Assembly (NCBI RefSeq): GCF_018080005.1
Contig: NZ_CP073015.1
Span: 558,001-622,000, forward strand
Origin: Flavobacterium sp. CS20
GTDB taxonomy: Bacteria; Bacteroidota; Bacteroidia; Flavobacteriales; Flavobacteriaceae
Direction of reading: 5' to 3'
Length of the DNA: 64,000 nt
The notes beneath the pieces were generated by a model. It saw only the letters and a list, made by a program, of their open reading frames with translations. It searched no databases and was not told where the DNA came from. Position numbers and translations under genes: made by a program. Shown here in pieces: positions 44,438 to 54,338 of this stretch (its first letter is position 1; every line of letters begins with the position of its first letter).

Positions 44438-47331
44438 ATTTTAAACATTTAAAAAACAACTTTTCAGGTCAACTCTTTGATGATAATTTGCATAGAAGCA
44501 TATATTCTACAGATGCTTCTGTCTATCAGGAAAAACCAAAATTAGTAGCTTGCCCAAAAAATGAAGCAGATTTAAAACAGCTCATTCAATATGCCACTGA
44601 TCACAAATTATCACTTGTTTCGCGTCTTGCAGGTACTTCACTGGCTGGACAGTGTATAAGTTCAGATATTGTTGTTGATATCGGTAGATATTTTAATAAA
44701 ATTATAAATATCAATGTCAACCAAAAAACAGCCCTTTTGCAACCTGGAGTGATCCTTGATGACTTTAATATGCATATCAAAAAACATGAGTTGTTTTTTG
44801 GATTAAACACATCAACATCAAATCGATGTATGATAGGAGGGATGGTAGGCAATAACTCTTCTGGAACAACTTCTATAAAATATGGCGTAACCCGAGATAA
44901 AGTCATTTCTTTAAAATGTATATTATCTGATGCCAAAACTGTAGAGTTCAAACCTCTCAATTACAAAATTTGTTTAAAAAAGTCAAAACAAAATGATGTT
45001 GAAGGCAAAATTTATAAAGATATACTAAACTTTCTAAAAGATAAAGATTACCAAAAACACATTTTAAAATACTTTCCAAAACCTGAAATACACAGAAGAA
45101 ATACAGGTTATGCCATTGACGAATTAGTTAAATATTATAACCAAACAGGTTATATCAACCTTTCAAAATTGATTTGTGGTAGCGAAGGGACTTTGTGTTT
45201 TATTACTGAAATTAAAATTCAATTAGACTCTTTACCACCGCAACACAGCTCGATGATTGTCGCACACTTTCATTCTGTTGATGATTGTCTAAAGGCGGTT
45301 TCTGTAACAATGCAAGACGATTTATTTACTTGTGAAATGATGGATGATACCATCATGGATTGCACCAAGAATCACTCAGAATTTAAACACTATAGATTTT
45401 TCCTCACAGCTAATCCCAAAGCCATTTTATTTTTAGAAATCAGATCTAATGATAAGCAAAACTTAGAAAAACAAACATCAAATCTCTTAGATGATTTAAA
45501 ACAAAACACATCAAGTTATGCTTTTCCAGTGCTTAAAGATGAAGAAATTAAAAAGGCGTTTAAGTTACGAAAAGCAGGTTTAGGTTTATTAGGCAGTATG
45601 ATAGGTGACAAAAAAACAGTTGCCTGCATAGAAGATACAGCGGTAGCACTTAAAGATTTACAGCCTTACATCAAAGAGTTTTCAGGTTTGATGAAAAAAT
45701 ACAATCAAAAACCTGTTTATTATGCTCACGCAGGTGCTGGAGAGCTACATCTCAGACCAATTTTGAATTTAAAAGATAAAAAAGATGTTGAAGATTTTAA
45801 ATCCATAACTCACGATGTTGCTATACTTGTAAAATCTTACAAAGGTTCTTTAAGCGGCGAACACGGCGATGGCATTGTTCGTTCAGATTTTATAAAATTG
45901 ATGCTTGGTGAAGAGTGCTATAAATTTTTAACTCAATTGAAATTTAGCTTTGACCCTCATCAGATTTTTAATGCTGATAAAATTATCAAAACCTCTCACA
46001 ACTTTAGCATTGACAAAAAATTACGTTACCAATCCAAAGGTGTTTTGCACAAGAGTTTTTTGAATTTTAGTGCAGAAAAAAGTCTGTTACATGCCACTGA
46101 AAATTGCAATGGCAGTGGCGATTGTAGAAAAACAGAATTGTCGTCTGGAGGAATGTGTCCAAGTTATCACGCTACAAAAAACGAAAAAGACACCACAAGA
46201 GCCAGAGCCAATGCTTTAAGACAGTATCTTACTGATCCCAAAACCTTATCAGATCAAGCTATTAAAGAGGTTTTTGATTTATGTATTTCTTGTAAAGCTT
46301 GCAAACGCGAATGCCCAAGTAATGTTGATCTTGCAAGTTTTAAAGCAGAATGGACTTACCAGTATTACAAAACCCATAAAAGACCTATTAGAGATAAATT
46401 GATTGGCTTTAATGATTCAATCAATAAACTGTTGCAACCTGGAGCTGGTGTTTATAATTATTTTGTGCAACATAAGTTTTGGTCAAAAACCCTTAAAAAA
46501 CCTTTAGGGTTTCATCAAAACAGAAGTTTGCCACAACTTTCTCAGCAACTTTTTTTCAATTATTTAAAAAAGAATAAAGTAGAATCAAAATCTAAGACAC
46601 CTAAAATACAAACCATCTATTTATTTGTTGACGAATTTACAAATCGATTAGAAAGTGAAACAGGTAGAGATGCAGTAGAACTTTTAACTCAACTTGGTTA
46701 CGAGGTTAAATATTTAAAGAATAAACCCAGCGGAAGGGCTTTGATTTCAAAAGGATTTTTAAAGCAAGCTAAAGTTTTGGCAGAATACAATATCGATTTA
46801 TATAAAGATATTATAAATGAACAAACTCCCTTACTCGGCATTGAACCTTCAGCTATTTTAGGATTTAGAGATGATTATTTGAGATTGGTTGATGACATAA
46901 AAGTTGCAGAAAAATTATCTAAAAATGTATTCTTGGTTGAAGAATTTTTGAGTCAAGAAATACAACGAGGTCATATTTCATCAAATCAATTTTCAGAAGA
47001 ATCTTGCGAAGTCAAACTTCATATCCATTGCCATCAAAAAGCACTTTCAAATTCAAAAATCACTTTTGATGCAATTAATATTGTTAAGAATGCTAAAGTA
47101 AGCATCATTCCTTCTGGCTGTTGTGGTATGGCAGGTGGTTTTGGGTTTGAAAAAGAACATTACAATATCAGTATGAAAATTGGAGAACTCATTCTTTTAC
47201 CAGCGGTAAGAAACTCTAAACCCCAAACTTATATTCTGGCAAATGGTACCAGTTGCCGTCATCAAATAAAAGATGGAAGCCCAAAACGAGCTATGCATCC
47301 TGTGAGTTTTTTAAGACAGATGTTGAAGTGA
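44434..47331 (+). CDS. FAD-linked oxidase fused to a Fe-S/CCG domain (D-lactate or glycolate dehydrogenase type)
   Basis: A 965-residue fusion. The first half is an FAD-binding oxidase of the GlcD/D-lactate type: GTSLAGQCIS and GGMVGNNSSGT in the PCMH FAD domain, and GEHGDGIVRSD near residue 478. The second half has ferredoxin-like clusters (CNGSGDCRK...MCPSYHATK and CISCKACKRECPSNVD) and a C-terminal CCG-type motif (HCHQKAL...CCGMAGGFG). Such enzymes oxidise D-2-hydroxy acids and pass electrons to quinone. The substrate is not fixed by the motifs. It is the last gene of the run that includes gldFG and ends at a strong terminator. Confidence 0.87.
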   Translation: MNFKHLKNNFSGQLFDDNLHRSIYSTDASVYQEKPKLVACPKNEADLKQLIQYATDHKLSLVSRLAGTSLAGQCISSDIVVDIGRYFNKIININVNQKTALLQPGVILDDFNMHIKKHELFFGLNTSTSNRCMIGGMVGNNSSGTTSIKYGVTRDKVISLKCILSDAKTVEFKPLNYKICLKKSKQNDVEGKIYKDILNFLKDKDYQKHILKYFPKPEIHRRNTGYAIDELVKYYNQTGYINLSKLICGSEGTLCFITEIKIQLDSLPPQHSSMIVAHFHSVDDCLKAVSVTMQDDLFTCEMMDDTIMDCTKNHSEFKHYRFFLTANPKAILFLEIRSNDKQNLEKQTSNLLDDLKQNTSSYAFPVLKDEEIKKAFKLRKAGLGLLGSMIGDKKTVACIEDTAVALKDLQPYIKEFSGLMKKYNQKPVYYAHAGAGELHLRPILNLKDKKDVEDFKSITHDVAILVKSYKGSLSGEHGDGIVRSDFIKLMLGEECYKFLTQLKFSFDPHQIFNADKIIKTSHNFSIDKKLRYQSKGVLHKSFLNFSAEKSLLHATENCNGSGDCRKTELSSGGMCPSYHATKNEKDTTRARANALRQYLTDPKTLSDQAIKEVFDLCISCKACKRECPSNVDLASFKAEWTYQYYKTHKRPIRDKLIGFNDSINKLLQPGAGVYNYFVQHKFWSKTLKKPLGFHQNRSLPQLSQQLFFNYLKKNKVESKSKTPKIQTIYLFVDEFTNRLESETGRDAVELLTQLGYEVKYLKNKPSGRALISKGFLKQAKVLAEYNIDLYKDIINEQTPLLGIEPSAILGFRDDYLRLVDDIKVAEKLSKNVFLVEEFLSQEIQRGHISSNQFSEESCEVKLHIHCHQKALSNSKITFDAINIVKNAKVSIIPSGCCGMAGGFGFEKEHYNISMKIGELILLPAVRNSKPQTYILANGTSCRHQIKDGSPKRAMHPVSFLRQMLK

Positions 47332-47337
47332 AAAAAA

Positions 47338-47369
47338 AAATCCTAAGTTTTGAGCTTAGGATTTTTGAT
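47338..47369. terminator. Bidirectional terminator between the FAD/Fe-S gene and secDF
   Basis: AAATCCTAAG and CTTAGGATTT form a perfect 10-bp stem with a 7-base loop. A runs lie to the left and T runs to the right, so it can serve both convergent genes. Confidence 0.8.
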
Positions 47370-47384
47370 ATGATTTAAAAAATT

Positions 47385-50300
47385 TTAAGCTTTATTTTCT
47401 TCGTTCTCTTCCTCTTCTTCCTTTTTAGCATTTTTATCAGATAAATCAATTTTAGTTCTGCTACTTGTGTCAAACATTATCGGGGTTGCAATAAATACAG
47501 AGGAATATGTACCAACGACAACTCCAACAATTAAGGCAAACATAAACCCGCGGATGCTATCTCCTCCAAAAATGAAAATGGCAAGCAATACTACAAGTGT
47601 GGTGAAAGATGTATTTAAAGTACGGCTTAAAGTTGAGCTTGCACCAATATTGATAATTTTTGATAGACTCCATTTAGGATGAATGTTGTAGTATTCTCTA
47701 ATTCTATCAAATACAACCACGGTATCATTAAGCGAATATCCTATTACGGTTAGAATAGCGACAATAAAAGCTTGATCAATTTCTAAACTAAATGGCATAA
47801 GACCATAAAGAGCTGAGAATATACCGAGAACAATTAAAGTATCATGAATTACAGCAACGACAGCACCAACGCTAAATTGCCAACGTCTAAATCGAATTAG
47901 GATATATAAGAACACAACAATAAGCGAACCAATAATAGCATAAAACGAAGCTTCTTTGATATCATCAGCTATGGTCGGACCAACTTTCATTGACGACATA
48001 ATTCCATATTCAGAATCGCTTCCTTCAGCTAATGAAAATGCATCTAATGATAAACCATCAGGTAAATATGATTGAAAAGCACTATACATTTTACTGACAA
48101 TCTCTTGGTCAACTTCAATGCCTTCTTGATCGACTTTGTAATTTGTGGTAACTTTGACTTGATTATCTGATCCAAAAGTTTTGATATCTGCACTTCCTAA
48201 TTCTTCAATTAAAGCAGATTCTAATTCGTTGGCATTCACAGCTTGATCAAATCTAATGGTATAAGTTCGACCACCTACAAAGTCAACGCCCTGATTTAAA
48301 CCTTTTGTCGATAATAAAAATATACTGACAAGAATTAAAGCACCAGAAATGATATAAGCGACTTTTCGTTTAGATAAGAAATTGACAAAAACATCTTTTA
48401 GGAAATTTTTAGTTGTCATGGTTGAGAATGCAAGAGCCTTATTATTTTTACCATAATTATCTAAAAACAATCGGGTAATAAAAATAGCGGTAAATAGCGA
48501 GGTTAAAATACCGATAAGTAAAGTGGTAGCAAAACCTTTAATTGGTCCAGTTCCAAACAATAAAAGGATAAGACCAGTTAAGCCTGTTGTGATATTGGCA
48601 TCTAAAATTGAAGAAAGTGCATTTTTAAAACCGTCTTTAATGGCTTCGTATTGGGCTTTTCCAGCGACTAATTCTTCCTTGATACGTTCAAATATCAGAA
48701 CGTTTGCATCAACAGACATACCAATGGTTAAGACAATACCAGCAATACCAGGAAGAGTTAAAACCGCTTTGAGTCCCGCTAAAACACCGAAGATAAAAAT
48801 GATATTGACTACCAGAGCAATATCGGCATAGATACCAGCTTTGCCATAATAAAACATCATCCATAGAAGGATTAAAACAAGTGCAATTAAGAATGAGTTG
48901 ATACCACTGTCAATGGCTTCTTGACCTAAAGATGGGCTAACAATTTCACTTTGAATAATATCAGCAGATGCAGGTAGTTTTCCAGCTCTTAAAACATTAG
49001 CCAAATCCTTAGCTTCTGTAATCGTAAAGTCTCCACTGATTTGACTATTTCCTCCTGTAATTGGTCCATTAGAAACGCCTGGTGCAGAATACACAATATT
49101 GTCTAAAACGATGGCAATTTGTGTTTGGTTTTCGTAAGCTTTTTTGGTCATTTCTTCCCATATTTGAGAACCACGACCATTCATTTTCATACTGACTACT
49201 ACCTCACTTGTTTGGGTGTATTCTTGTTTAGCGTCAACAATAACAGAGCCACTAAGTTGAGGTTTGTTTTTTCTATTGCCTTTGATAGCATAGAGTTCAA
49301 CAACTTCGCTTCCTTTAGCAGGTTTGCCCCATTTGAATTTTAAAAATCGTTTTTCATTTTTTAATAAATTTCTTGCTTTTTCGTTATTCAAGTAAGAAGA
49401 AATAATTGCTGTATCGCTAATTTTAGCAAGGCTGAGAACTGCAGATTTTTGGTTTTGAGAAAGTTGAAGTTTAGAAAACAGCGGGTTGGTTTTGTTGAGT
49501 TGATTTTCTTCATTTTCAACATCTTCACTACTATCTAATAGTGCATCAAGCTCTTGATCGTTGCTTAAAGAATCTGTTTGGACTTCAGATTTTTCAGTGT
49601 CAGGTTTGTTGATAGAATCTTGAGCTGCAATACTTCTTGCGGCTAATTTATCGGCTTCTACAAAAAAGTTAACAAGATCGCCAATTTGATAAACTTCCCA
49701 AAACTCAAGTTGAGCAGTACTTTGTAAAAGTTTTTGGATTCTACTGATATCTTTAGCACCAGGCAGTTCAACGAGAATTCGACCAGAATCGCCTAGTCGT
49801 TGAATGTTTGGTTGTGTTACTCCAAATTTATCAATTCGTTCGCGTATAACCTCAAAAGCTGAAACAATACTTTCGTCAATTTTTCGTCTAATGATAGGTT
49901 TAACCTCTTCATTAGTCATATTAAATTTTATCTCGTCTGATAAATCTTTGTTGGCAAAAATATTAGGTGAAGCTAATTTTGCCCCTTCAATTTTATCAAA
50001 TGCTTCAAAAAACAAGTCGATGTATGAGTCTTGACTGTTTTTTTGTTTTTTTGTTGCTTCAGCAAGTGCTTTATTAAAGTCAGGATCATCAGAGCCATTA
50101 GCCATATTTTTCAGAATGTCTCTAACTGAAATTTGAAGTATAACATTGATTCCTCCTTTTAAGTCGAGTCCTTTATTAAGCTCTTTGTTTTTAGCATCTT
50201 CGTAAGTGATGCCCATGAAATAAGGTTCATTTTTGACAGAATCTAAATATGCATTAGCTTTTTCTTCTCTAAGGTCGGCGTAGTTTTTTTGGTCTTCTGA

Positions 50301-50429
50301 GATTTCAGCTTGAGCAAATTTTTCAGCATTATTTTCTATTTGACTAGCTATATATGTATATGATAGTTGGTAAATACATACTAAGCCAAACAAAATGGCA
50401 AATAATCTTATAAGTCCTTTATTGTGCAT
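47385..50429 (-). CDS. secDF: Protein translocase subunit SecDF (fused)
   Basis: A 1014-residue fusion of SecD and SecF, which uses the proton gradient to pull exported proteins through SecYEG. GLDLKGGINVILQ is the SecD N-terminal motif, GMSVDANVLIFERIKEEL the SecD membrane motif, and GVDFVGGRTYTIRF with TVIGYSLNDTVVVFDRIREY the SecF motifs. About twelve membrane segments and two large periplasmic parts are visible. The C-terminal tail is very acidic. I start at ATG 50429; an upstream TTG overlaps the promoter. Fusion is usual in Bacteroidota. Confidence 0.95.
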   Translation of the reverse strand: MHNKGLIRLFAILFGLVCIYQLSYTYIASQIENNAEKFAQAEISEDQKNYADLREEKANAYLDSVKNEPYFMGITYEDAKNKELNKGLDLKGGINVILQISVRDILKNMANGSDDPDFNKALAEATKKQKNSQDSYIDLFFEAFDKIEGAKLASPNIFANKDLSDEIKFNMTNEEVKPIIRRKIDESIVSAFEVIRERIDKFGVTQPNIQRLGDSGRILVELPGAKDISRIQKLLQSTAQLEFWEVYQIGDLVNFFVEADKLAARSIAAQDSINKPDTEKSEVQTDSLSNDQELDALLDSSEDVENEENQLNKTNPLFSKLQLSQNQKSAVLSLAKISDTAIISSYLNNEKARNLLKNEKRFLKFKWGKPAKGSEVVELYAIKGNRKNKPQLSGSVIVDAKQEYTQTSEVVVSMKMNGRGSQIWEEMTKKAYENQTQIAIVLDNIVYSAPGVSNGPITGGNSQISGDFTITEAKDLANVLRAGKLPASADIIQSEIVSPSLGQEAIDSGINSFLIALVLILLWMMFYYGKAGIYADIALVVNIIFIFGVLAGLKAVLTLPGIAGIVLTIGMSVDANVLIFERIKEELVAGKAQYEAIKDGFKNALSSILDANITTGLTGLILLLFGTGPIKGFATTLLIGILTSLFTAIFITRLFLDNYGKNNKALAFSTMTTKNFLKDVFVNFLSKRKVAYIISGALILVSIFLLSTKGLNQGVDFVGGRTYTIRFDQAVNANELESALIEELGSADIKTFGSDNQVKVTTNYKVDQEGIEVDQEIVSKMYSAFQSYLPDGLSLDAFSLAEGSDSEYGIMSSMKVGPTIADDIKEASFYAIIGSLIVVFLYILIRFRRWQFSVGAVVAVIHDTLIVLGIFSALYGLMPFSLEIDQAFIVAILTVIGYSLNDTVVVFDRIREYYNIHPKWSLSKIINIGASSTLSRTLNTSFTTLVVLLAIFIFGGDSIRGFMFALIVGVVVGTYSSVFIATPIMFDTSSRTKIDLSDKNAKKEEEEENEENKA

Positions 50430-50462
50430 TTTAATAAAATTAGGTGTGTCTAAAAAATCGCA

Positions 50463-50470
50463 CAAATATA
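50463..50470 (-). promoter_or_regulatory. -7 promoter element TATATTTG for secDF
   Basis: An exact minus-strand TAnnTTTG match 33 bases before the secDF ATG. It overlaps the TTG that could otherwise extend the frame. Confidence 0.5.
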
Positions 50471-50552
50471 GGCTTTCATAAATAAATCACAATAATTTTG
50501 AAGCAAATATTTAAAAGTGATTCTTTTAATTAGAGGTTTAAAATTTAAATAT

Positions 50553-51395
50553 TTAATATGCACCCCATTTTTTTAGAGAAGTTTTATTCATCTCAACATA
50601 ATCTCTATTTCCAGCTTTTTTTGCGGCTTCAAGTGATTGTGTTGCTAGGCTAATAGCTTTATTTTTGAAACCTGATTTAGCATAAATGAGCGATTGCTGT
50701 CTCAACATCCAATAAGGTTTATCTTCTCGAAGTTCCATAGCTTTATCTATCCATTGCCTAGCTTGATTGATGTCTCTGTCGGTCTCTAAAAAGTAAACAG
50801 CGACATTGAAATAGTCAGCTGATTTAGGATTTTTCATCGATTTTTCAATACTTTTCATAACCATTTCATCGGTTGGGACTTCAATAGGTATGTTTACAGC
50901 TGTGTTTTCCCATTTTAAAATTAAATGAGCTGAGGATTTAGTGAAATTATTAAACTCTATTGTAAAAGCTTCTGTTTGAGTCGGAAGTTGTTTTGATTCA
51001 ACTATAGTCTCTGTTACGATTTTTGATTCATCCCATTCTTGAGGTGTTCCCCAGTTGTCTGTTGTAGAATATAGATAAACAATCCATTCTTTTTCTCCTG
51101 GTTTAGTGTATAATGAATAAGTTCCAGTTTTAACTTTCTCACCATTAAAATAAATATCTTGGTCAAAGCTAATTGTTGTGTTAGTATTAGCTCCAGTTCT
51201 CCACAATTTATCATAAGGAACTAAACCGCCAAAAATATCTCGTTTATTCATTGATGGTCTTGAATATTTAACTTCAAATTGAGTCAGCCCAACAACTTGT
51301 TTTAAGGTTGCTGAAGGACTAGGTTGAGGTGTTTGGACTTGGGCATTTAAAGCACCGATGAACAATAAGATTAAAAGCGATAAGATTCGTTTCAT
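50553..51395 (-). CDS. DUF2911 family exported protein with C-terminal TPR-like helices
   Basis: A 280-residue protein with a signal peptide (MKRILSLLILLFIGALNAQ). The DUF2911 core (about residues 25-165) shows KYSRPSMNKRDIFGGLVPY, WRTGANTNT and SLYTKPGEKEW. A helical part (about 185-275) resembles two tetratricopeptide repeats, as in QARQWIDKAMEL and AISLATQSLEAAKKAGN. The family is widespread in Bacteroidota and of unknown function. It lies upstream of secDF but with an 83-base gap containing the secDF promoter, so it is probably its own unit. Confidence 0.87.
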   Translation of the reverse strand: MKRILSLLILLFIGALNAQVQTPQPSPSATLKQVVGLTQFEVKYSRPSMNKRDIFGGLVPYDKLWRTGANTNTTISFDQDIYFNGEKVKTGTYSLYTKPGEKEWIVYLYSTTDNWGTPQEWDESKIVTETIVESKQLPTQTEAFTIEFNNFTKSSAHLILKWENTAVNIPIEVPTDEMVMKSIEKSMKNPKSADYFNVAVYFLETDRDINQARQWIDKAMELREDKPYWMLRQQSLIYAKSGFKNKAISLATQSLEAAKKAGNRDYVEMNKTSLKKWGAY

Positions 51396-51502
51396 AGGTT
51401 TGTTTTTGTTATTTAACCTCCAATATTATGATTTTATTTAAAAAAATCTTTAATTTGCGTTAAATATTAATCTATACTTAACATTATAAATTTAAAAAAA
51501 TT

Positions 51503-54226
51503 ATGCATAGAAAATTATTAGTGACTGTCTTATGCTTGTTTGCATTCAATCAAATAAATGCTCAGAGAAGTTTTTGGACTCCGATAAGTCAGAAAGAAAT
51601 TAATTTAAGTCAAGACGAAATTATAAATTATGATATAACTGTAAAACAGCCTTCATTTTTTCAATTAGATAGAACTTCTTTGAGTTCTCAACTTAATCTT
51701 GCACCCAACCGAAATGATACTTCTGCAAGTGATATTGTGATACAAATCCCTAACCTAAAAGGTGATTTGGAGTCTTATGAGATGTTTAAAGTACAAACTT
51801 TGTCTCCACAATTAGCCATAAGTTATCCAAAAATCAACTCATTTGTGGGTAAACGTTCAGACCAAAGAGATGGAAGTATTATAAGAATAACTATTACACC
51901 TCAAGGTTTTTACGCTATGGTTATGAAACCAAACGTTGGTCAGTTTTTTATCAACCCTTATGATAAAGATGCCAATTATTATATCTCTTTTTTAAAGTCT
52001 CAAGCACAAGATTTGACCTATCCAATTTGTGAGCTAACTGAAAGTGTTGGGTTGACTGATGAAAACCCTTCAGAAGCTCAAAATCAAACTCTTGTAGTTG
52101 ATGACAGCACTTTAAGAACTTATCAATTGGCATTAGCTTGCTCTGGAGAATATGCTCAATTTCATGTTAACCAAGCTGGTTTGGGAACTGCTCCTCAGTC
52201 ACAGCAAATAACAGCAGTTTTAGTCGCTATGGTTGTCAGTGTTGATAGAGTAAATCAAATTTACGAAAGAGATTTAGGTGTTACATTGCAACTTATTCCT
52301 AATAATGACCAGTTAATTTTTTTAAACCCATCAACAGATCCATATACTAATAATAATGGTTCTCTTATGGTAAATGAAAATCAGACAGAAATAGACGCTA
52401 CAATTGGGTCGGGAAATTATGATATTGGTCATGTTTTTAGCACTGGTGGAGGTGGTTTTGCTCCAGGTGTAGTTTGTGTTACTAGTAACAAAGCAAAAGG
52501 CGTTACTGGTTCGCCTAATCCAGTAGGTGACCCTTTTGATATAGACTTTGTTGCTCATGAAATGGGACATCAGTTTGGTGCAAATCATACCTTTAATAAT
52601 TCTTGCGGTGGATCTCGATACAATCCTACAGCTGTTGAACCTGGTAGTGGAAGTACAATTATACTATATGCTGGTATATGTGCACCAAATGTTCAAAATA
52701 ACAGCGATGCTTATTTTCATCAAATCAGTATTGACGAAATTTTTTTAAATATTTCTGGTGGATCTAGCTCCAATTGTGGCGTATCTACTGGTCTATCAAA
52801 TACAGCACCAACAATTACACCCGTGCCTAATTATACCATTCCTAATGGAACAGCTTTCTTTTTAGAAGCAAGTGCTGTAGATGCTGAAAATGATGCTATG
52901 ACATACAATTGGGAACAAATTAATAATGGAATATCACCATCACAACCACCATTACCAACATATACTATTGGTCCAAATTTTAGGTCATTACCATCAAAAA
53001 CTGATTCAAGACGCTATTTTCCAAATTTTAATAGCGTTTTAAATAATAATTTGACACCAACATGGGAAGTTGTTCCATCTGTAGCTAGGAGTATGAATTT
53101 TGCAGTAACGGTTAGAGATAATAATATTCAAGTTGGTCAATCTTCAAGAGAAATTTCATCTGTAAATTTTGCCAATGTAGGGCCATTTGAAGTCACCTCT
53201 CAAAATACAGCAGACATTAATTGGTTACACAGTGAAACTAGGACTATAACATGGAATGTTGCGGGTACTACAGCTAATGGTATAAATACAAGTAATGTCA
53301 ATATCTTATTATCTACAGACGGTGGTCAAAATTTTAACAACGTATTAGCATCAAATACAGCTAATGATGGCACAGAAGATATAACAGTTCCAGCTTTGCA
53401 AGCCCCTTTTTGCAGAATTATGATTGAGCCTGTAGATAATATTTATTATGCTATTAATTCAATAGATTTTGCTATAGATACTACTGTAAATACTACTTGT
53501 GATAATTTTATTAACACAACTTCGGTTGCTATACCAGATGGTGTAGGACCAGATCAACAAGGGCAGGTGGCACAAAGTGTTATAAACATACCAAACAACA
53601 TCACAAACATAGATGATGTAAGTGTTACTCTAGATGTATCACATACTTGGATGAATGATTTAGTATTTCAACTGGTAAACCCAAATGGAGATTTTATTAT
53701 ATTGTGGGGGAGAAACTGTAGTGATGAAAATGGTTTTAATATTGTTTTTAATGACAATGGAGCATCAATTCCTGCACCTGGTTCAACATGTACCAATCCT
53801 TTAATAGGAACTTTTTCACCTGTAGATACTAATACTGATTTAGCAACAATTTTTGGTTCTGTAACTCAGGGCAATTGGGTACTATTATTTGCAGATTTTT
53901 ATAATGGCGATACTGGTACTTTAAATTCTTGGGAAATTGAAATATGTTCTACAACCTTTTCTGTTGAAGATAACTCAATCAATGGATTTACTATTTCACC
54001 AAACCCTAATCAAGGGATATTTAATATTAGATTTAATCAACCCATTGCCGAGAATTCTAAAATCTCAATCTATGATTTTCAAGGAAGACTAATTGAAAAT
54101 TTAGATTATTCTACAGGTTCAATTGAGCAACAAATTCAATTAAAAAATCAATATCAAAGTGGCGTATATTTAATTGAAGTCTCAAACGAAAATGGAAAAT
54201 CAGTTAACAAACTGATTATTAAATAA
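51503..54226 (+). CDS. Secreted M12B-like zinc metalloprotease with P-domain and T9SS sorting tail (first paralogue)
   Basis: A 907-residue exported protease with a signal peptide ending at INAQ. The zinc site is HEMGHQFGANH (His352, Glu353, His356, His362), the extended metzincin motif. Where the paralogue has the Met-turn IMSYAGIC, this one reads IILYAGIC, so the methionine is missing. A fibronectin/cadherin-like middle, a proprotein-convertase P-domain (SHTWMNDLVFQLVNPNG) and a T9SS tail (FTISPNPNQGIFNIRF, ending NKLIIK) follow. It would be secreted across the outer membrane by T9SS. A paralogue lies directly downstream. Confidence 0.9.
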   Translation: MHRKLLVTVLCLFAFNQINAQRSFWTPISQKEINLSQDEIINYDITVKQPSFFQLDRTSLSSQLNLAPNRNDTSASDIVIQIPNLKGDLESYEMFKVQTLSPQLAISYPKINSFVGKRSDQRDGSIIRITITPQGFYAMVMKPNVGQFFINPYDKDANYYISFLKSQAQDLTYPICELTESVGLTDENPSEAQNQTLVVDDSTLRTYQLALACSGEYAQFHVNQAGLGTAPQSQQITAVLVAMVVSVDRVNQIYERDLGVTLQLIPNNDQLIFLNPSTDPYTNNNGSLMVNENQTEIDATIGSGNYDIGHVFSTGGGGFAPGVVCVTSNKAKGVTGSPNPVGDPFDIDFVAHEMGHQFGANHTFNNSCGGSRYNPTAVEPGSGSTIILYAGICAPNVQNNSDAYFHQISIDEIFLNISGGSSSNCGVSTGLSNTAPTITPVPNYTIPNGTAFFLEASAVDAENDAMTYNWEQINNGISPSQPPLPTYTIGPNFRSLPSKTDSRRYFPNFNSVLNNNLTPTWEVVPSVARSMNFAVTVRDNNIQVGQSSREISSVNFANVGPFEVTSQNTADINWLHSETRTITWNVAGTTANGINTSNVNILLSTDGGQNFNNVLASNTANDGTEDITVPALQAPFCRIMIEPVDNIYYAINSIDFAIDTTVNTTCDNFINTTSVAIPDGVGPDQQGQVAQSVINIPNNITNIDDVSVTLDVSHTWMNDLVFQLVNPNGDFIILWGRNCSDENGFNIVFNDNGASIPAPGSTCTNPLIGTFSPVDTNTDLATIFGSVTQGNWVLLFADFYNGDTGTLNSWEIEICSTTFSVEDNSINGFTISPNPNQGIFNIRFNQPIAENSKISIYDFQGRLIENLDYSTGSIEQQIQLKNQYQSGVYLIEVSNENGKSVNKLIIK

Positions 54227-54253
54227 ATATTTTTAATGAGTAAAGTTAAACAT

Positions 54254-54282
54254 AAAGCTACAAACAATTTTGTAGCTTTTTT
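54254..54282 (+). terminator. Terminator between the two metalloprotease paralogues
   Basis: AAAGCTACAAA and TTTGTAGCTTT form a perfect 11-bp stem with a 4-base loop, followed by further T. The paralogues are therefore likely separate transcripts. Confidence 0.82.
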
Positions 54283-54338
54283 AATATTAAAAATAATAAT
54301 TTACATGACTATTAGTATATTTACAAAAAATTAAACTT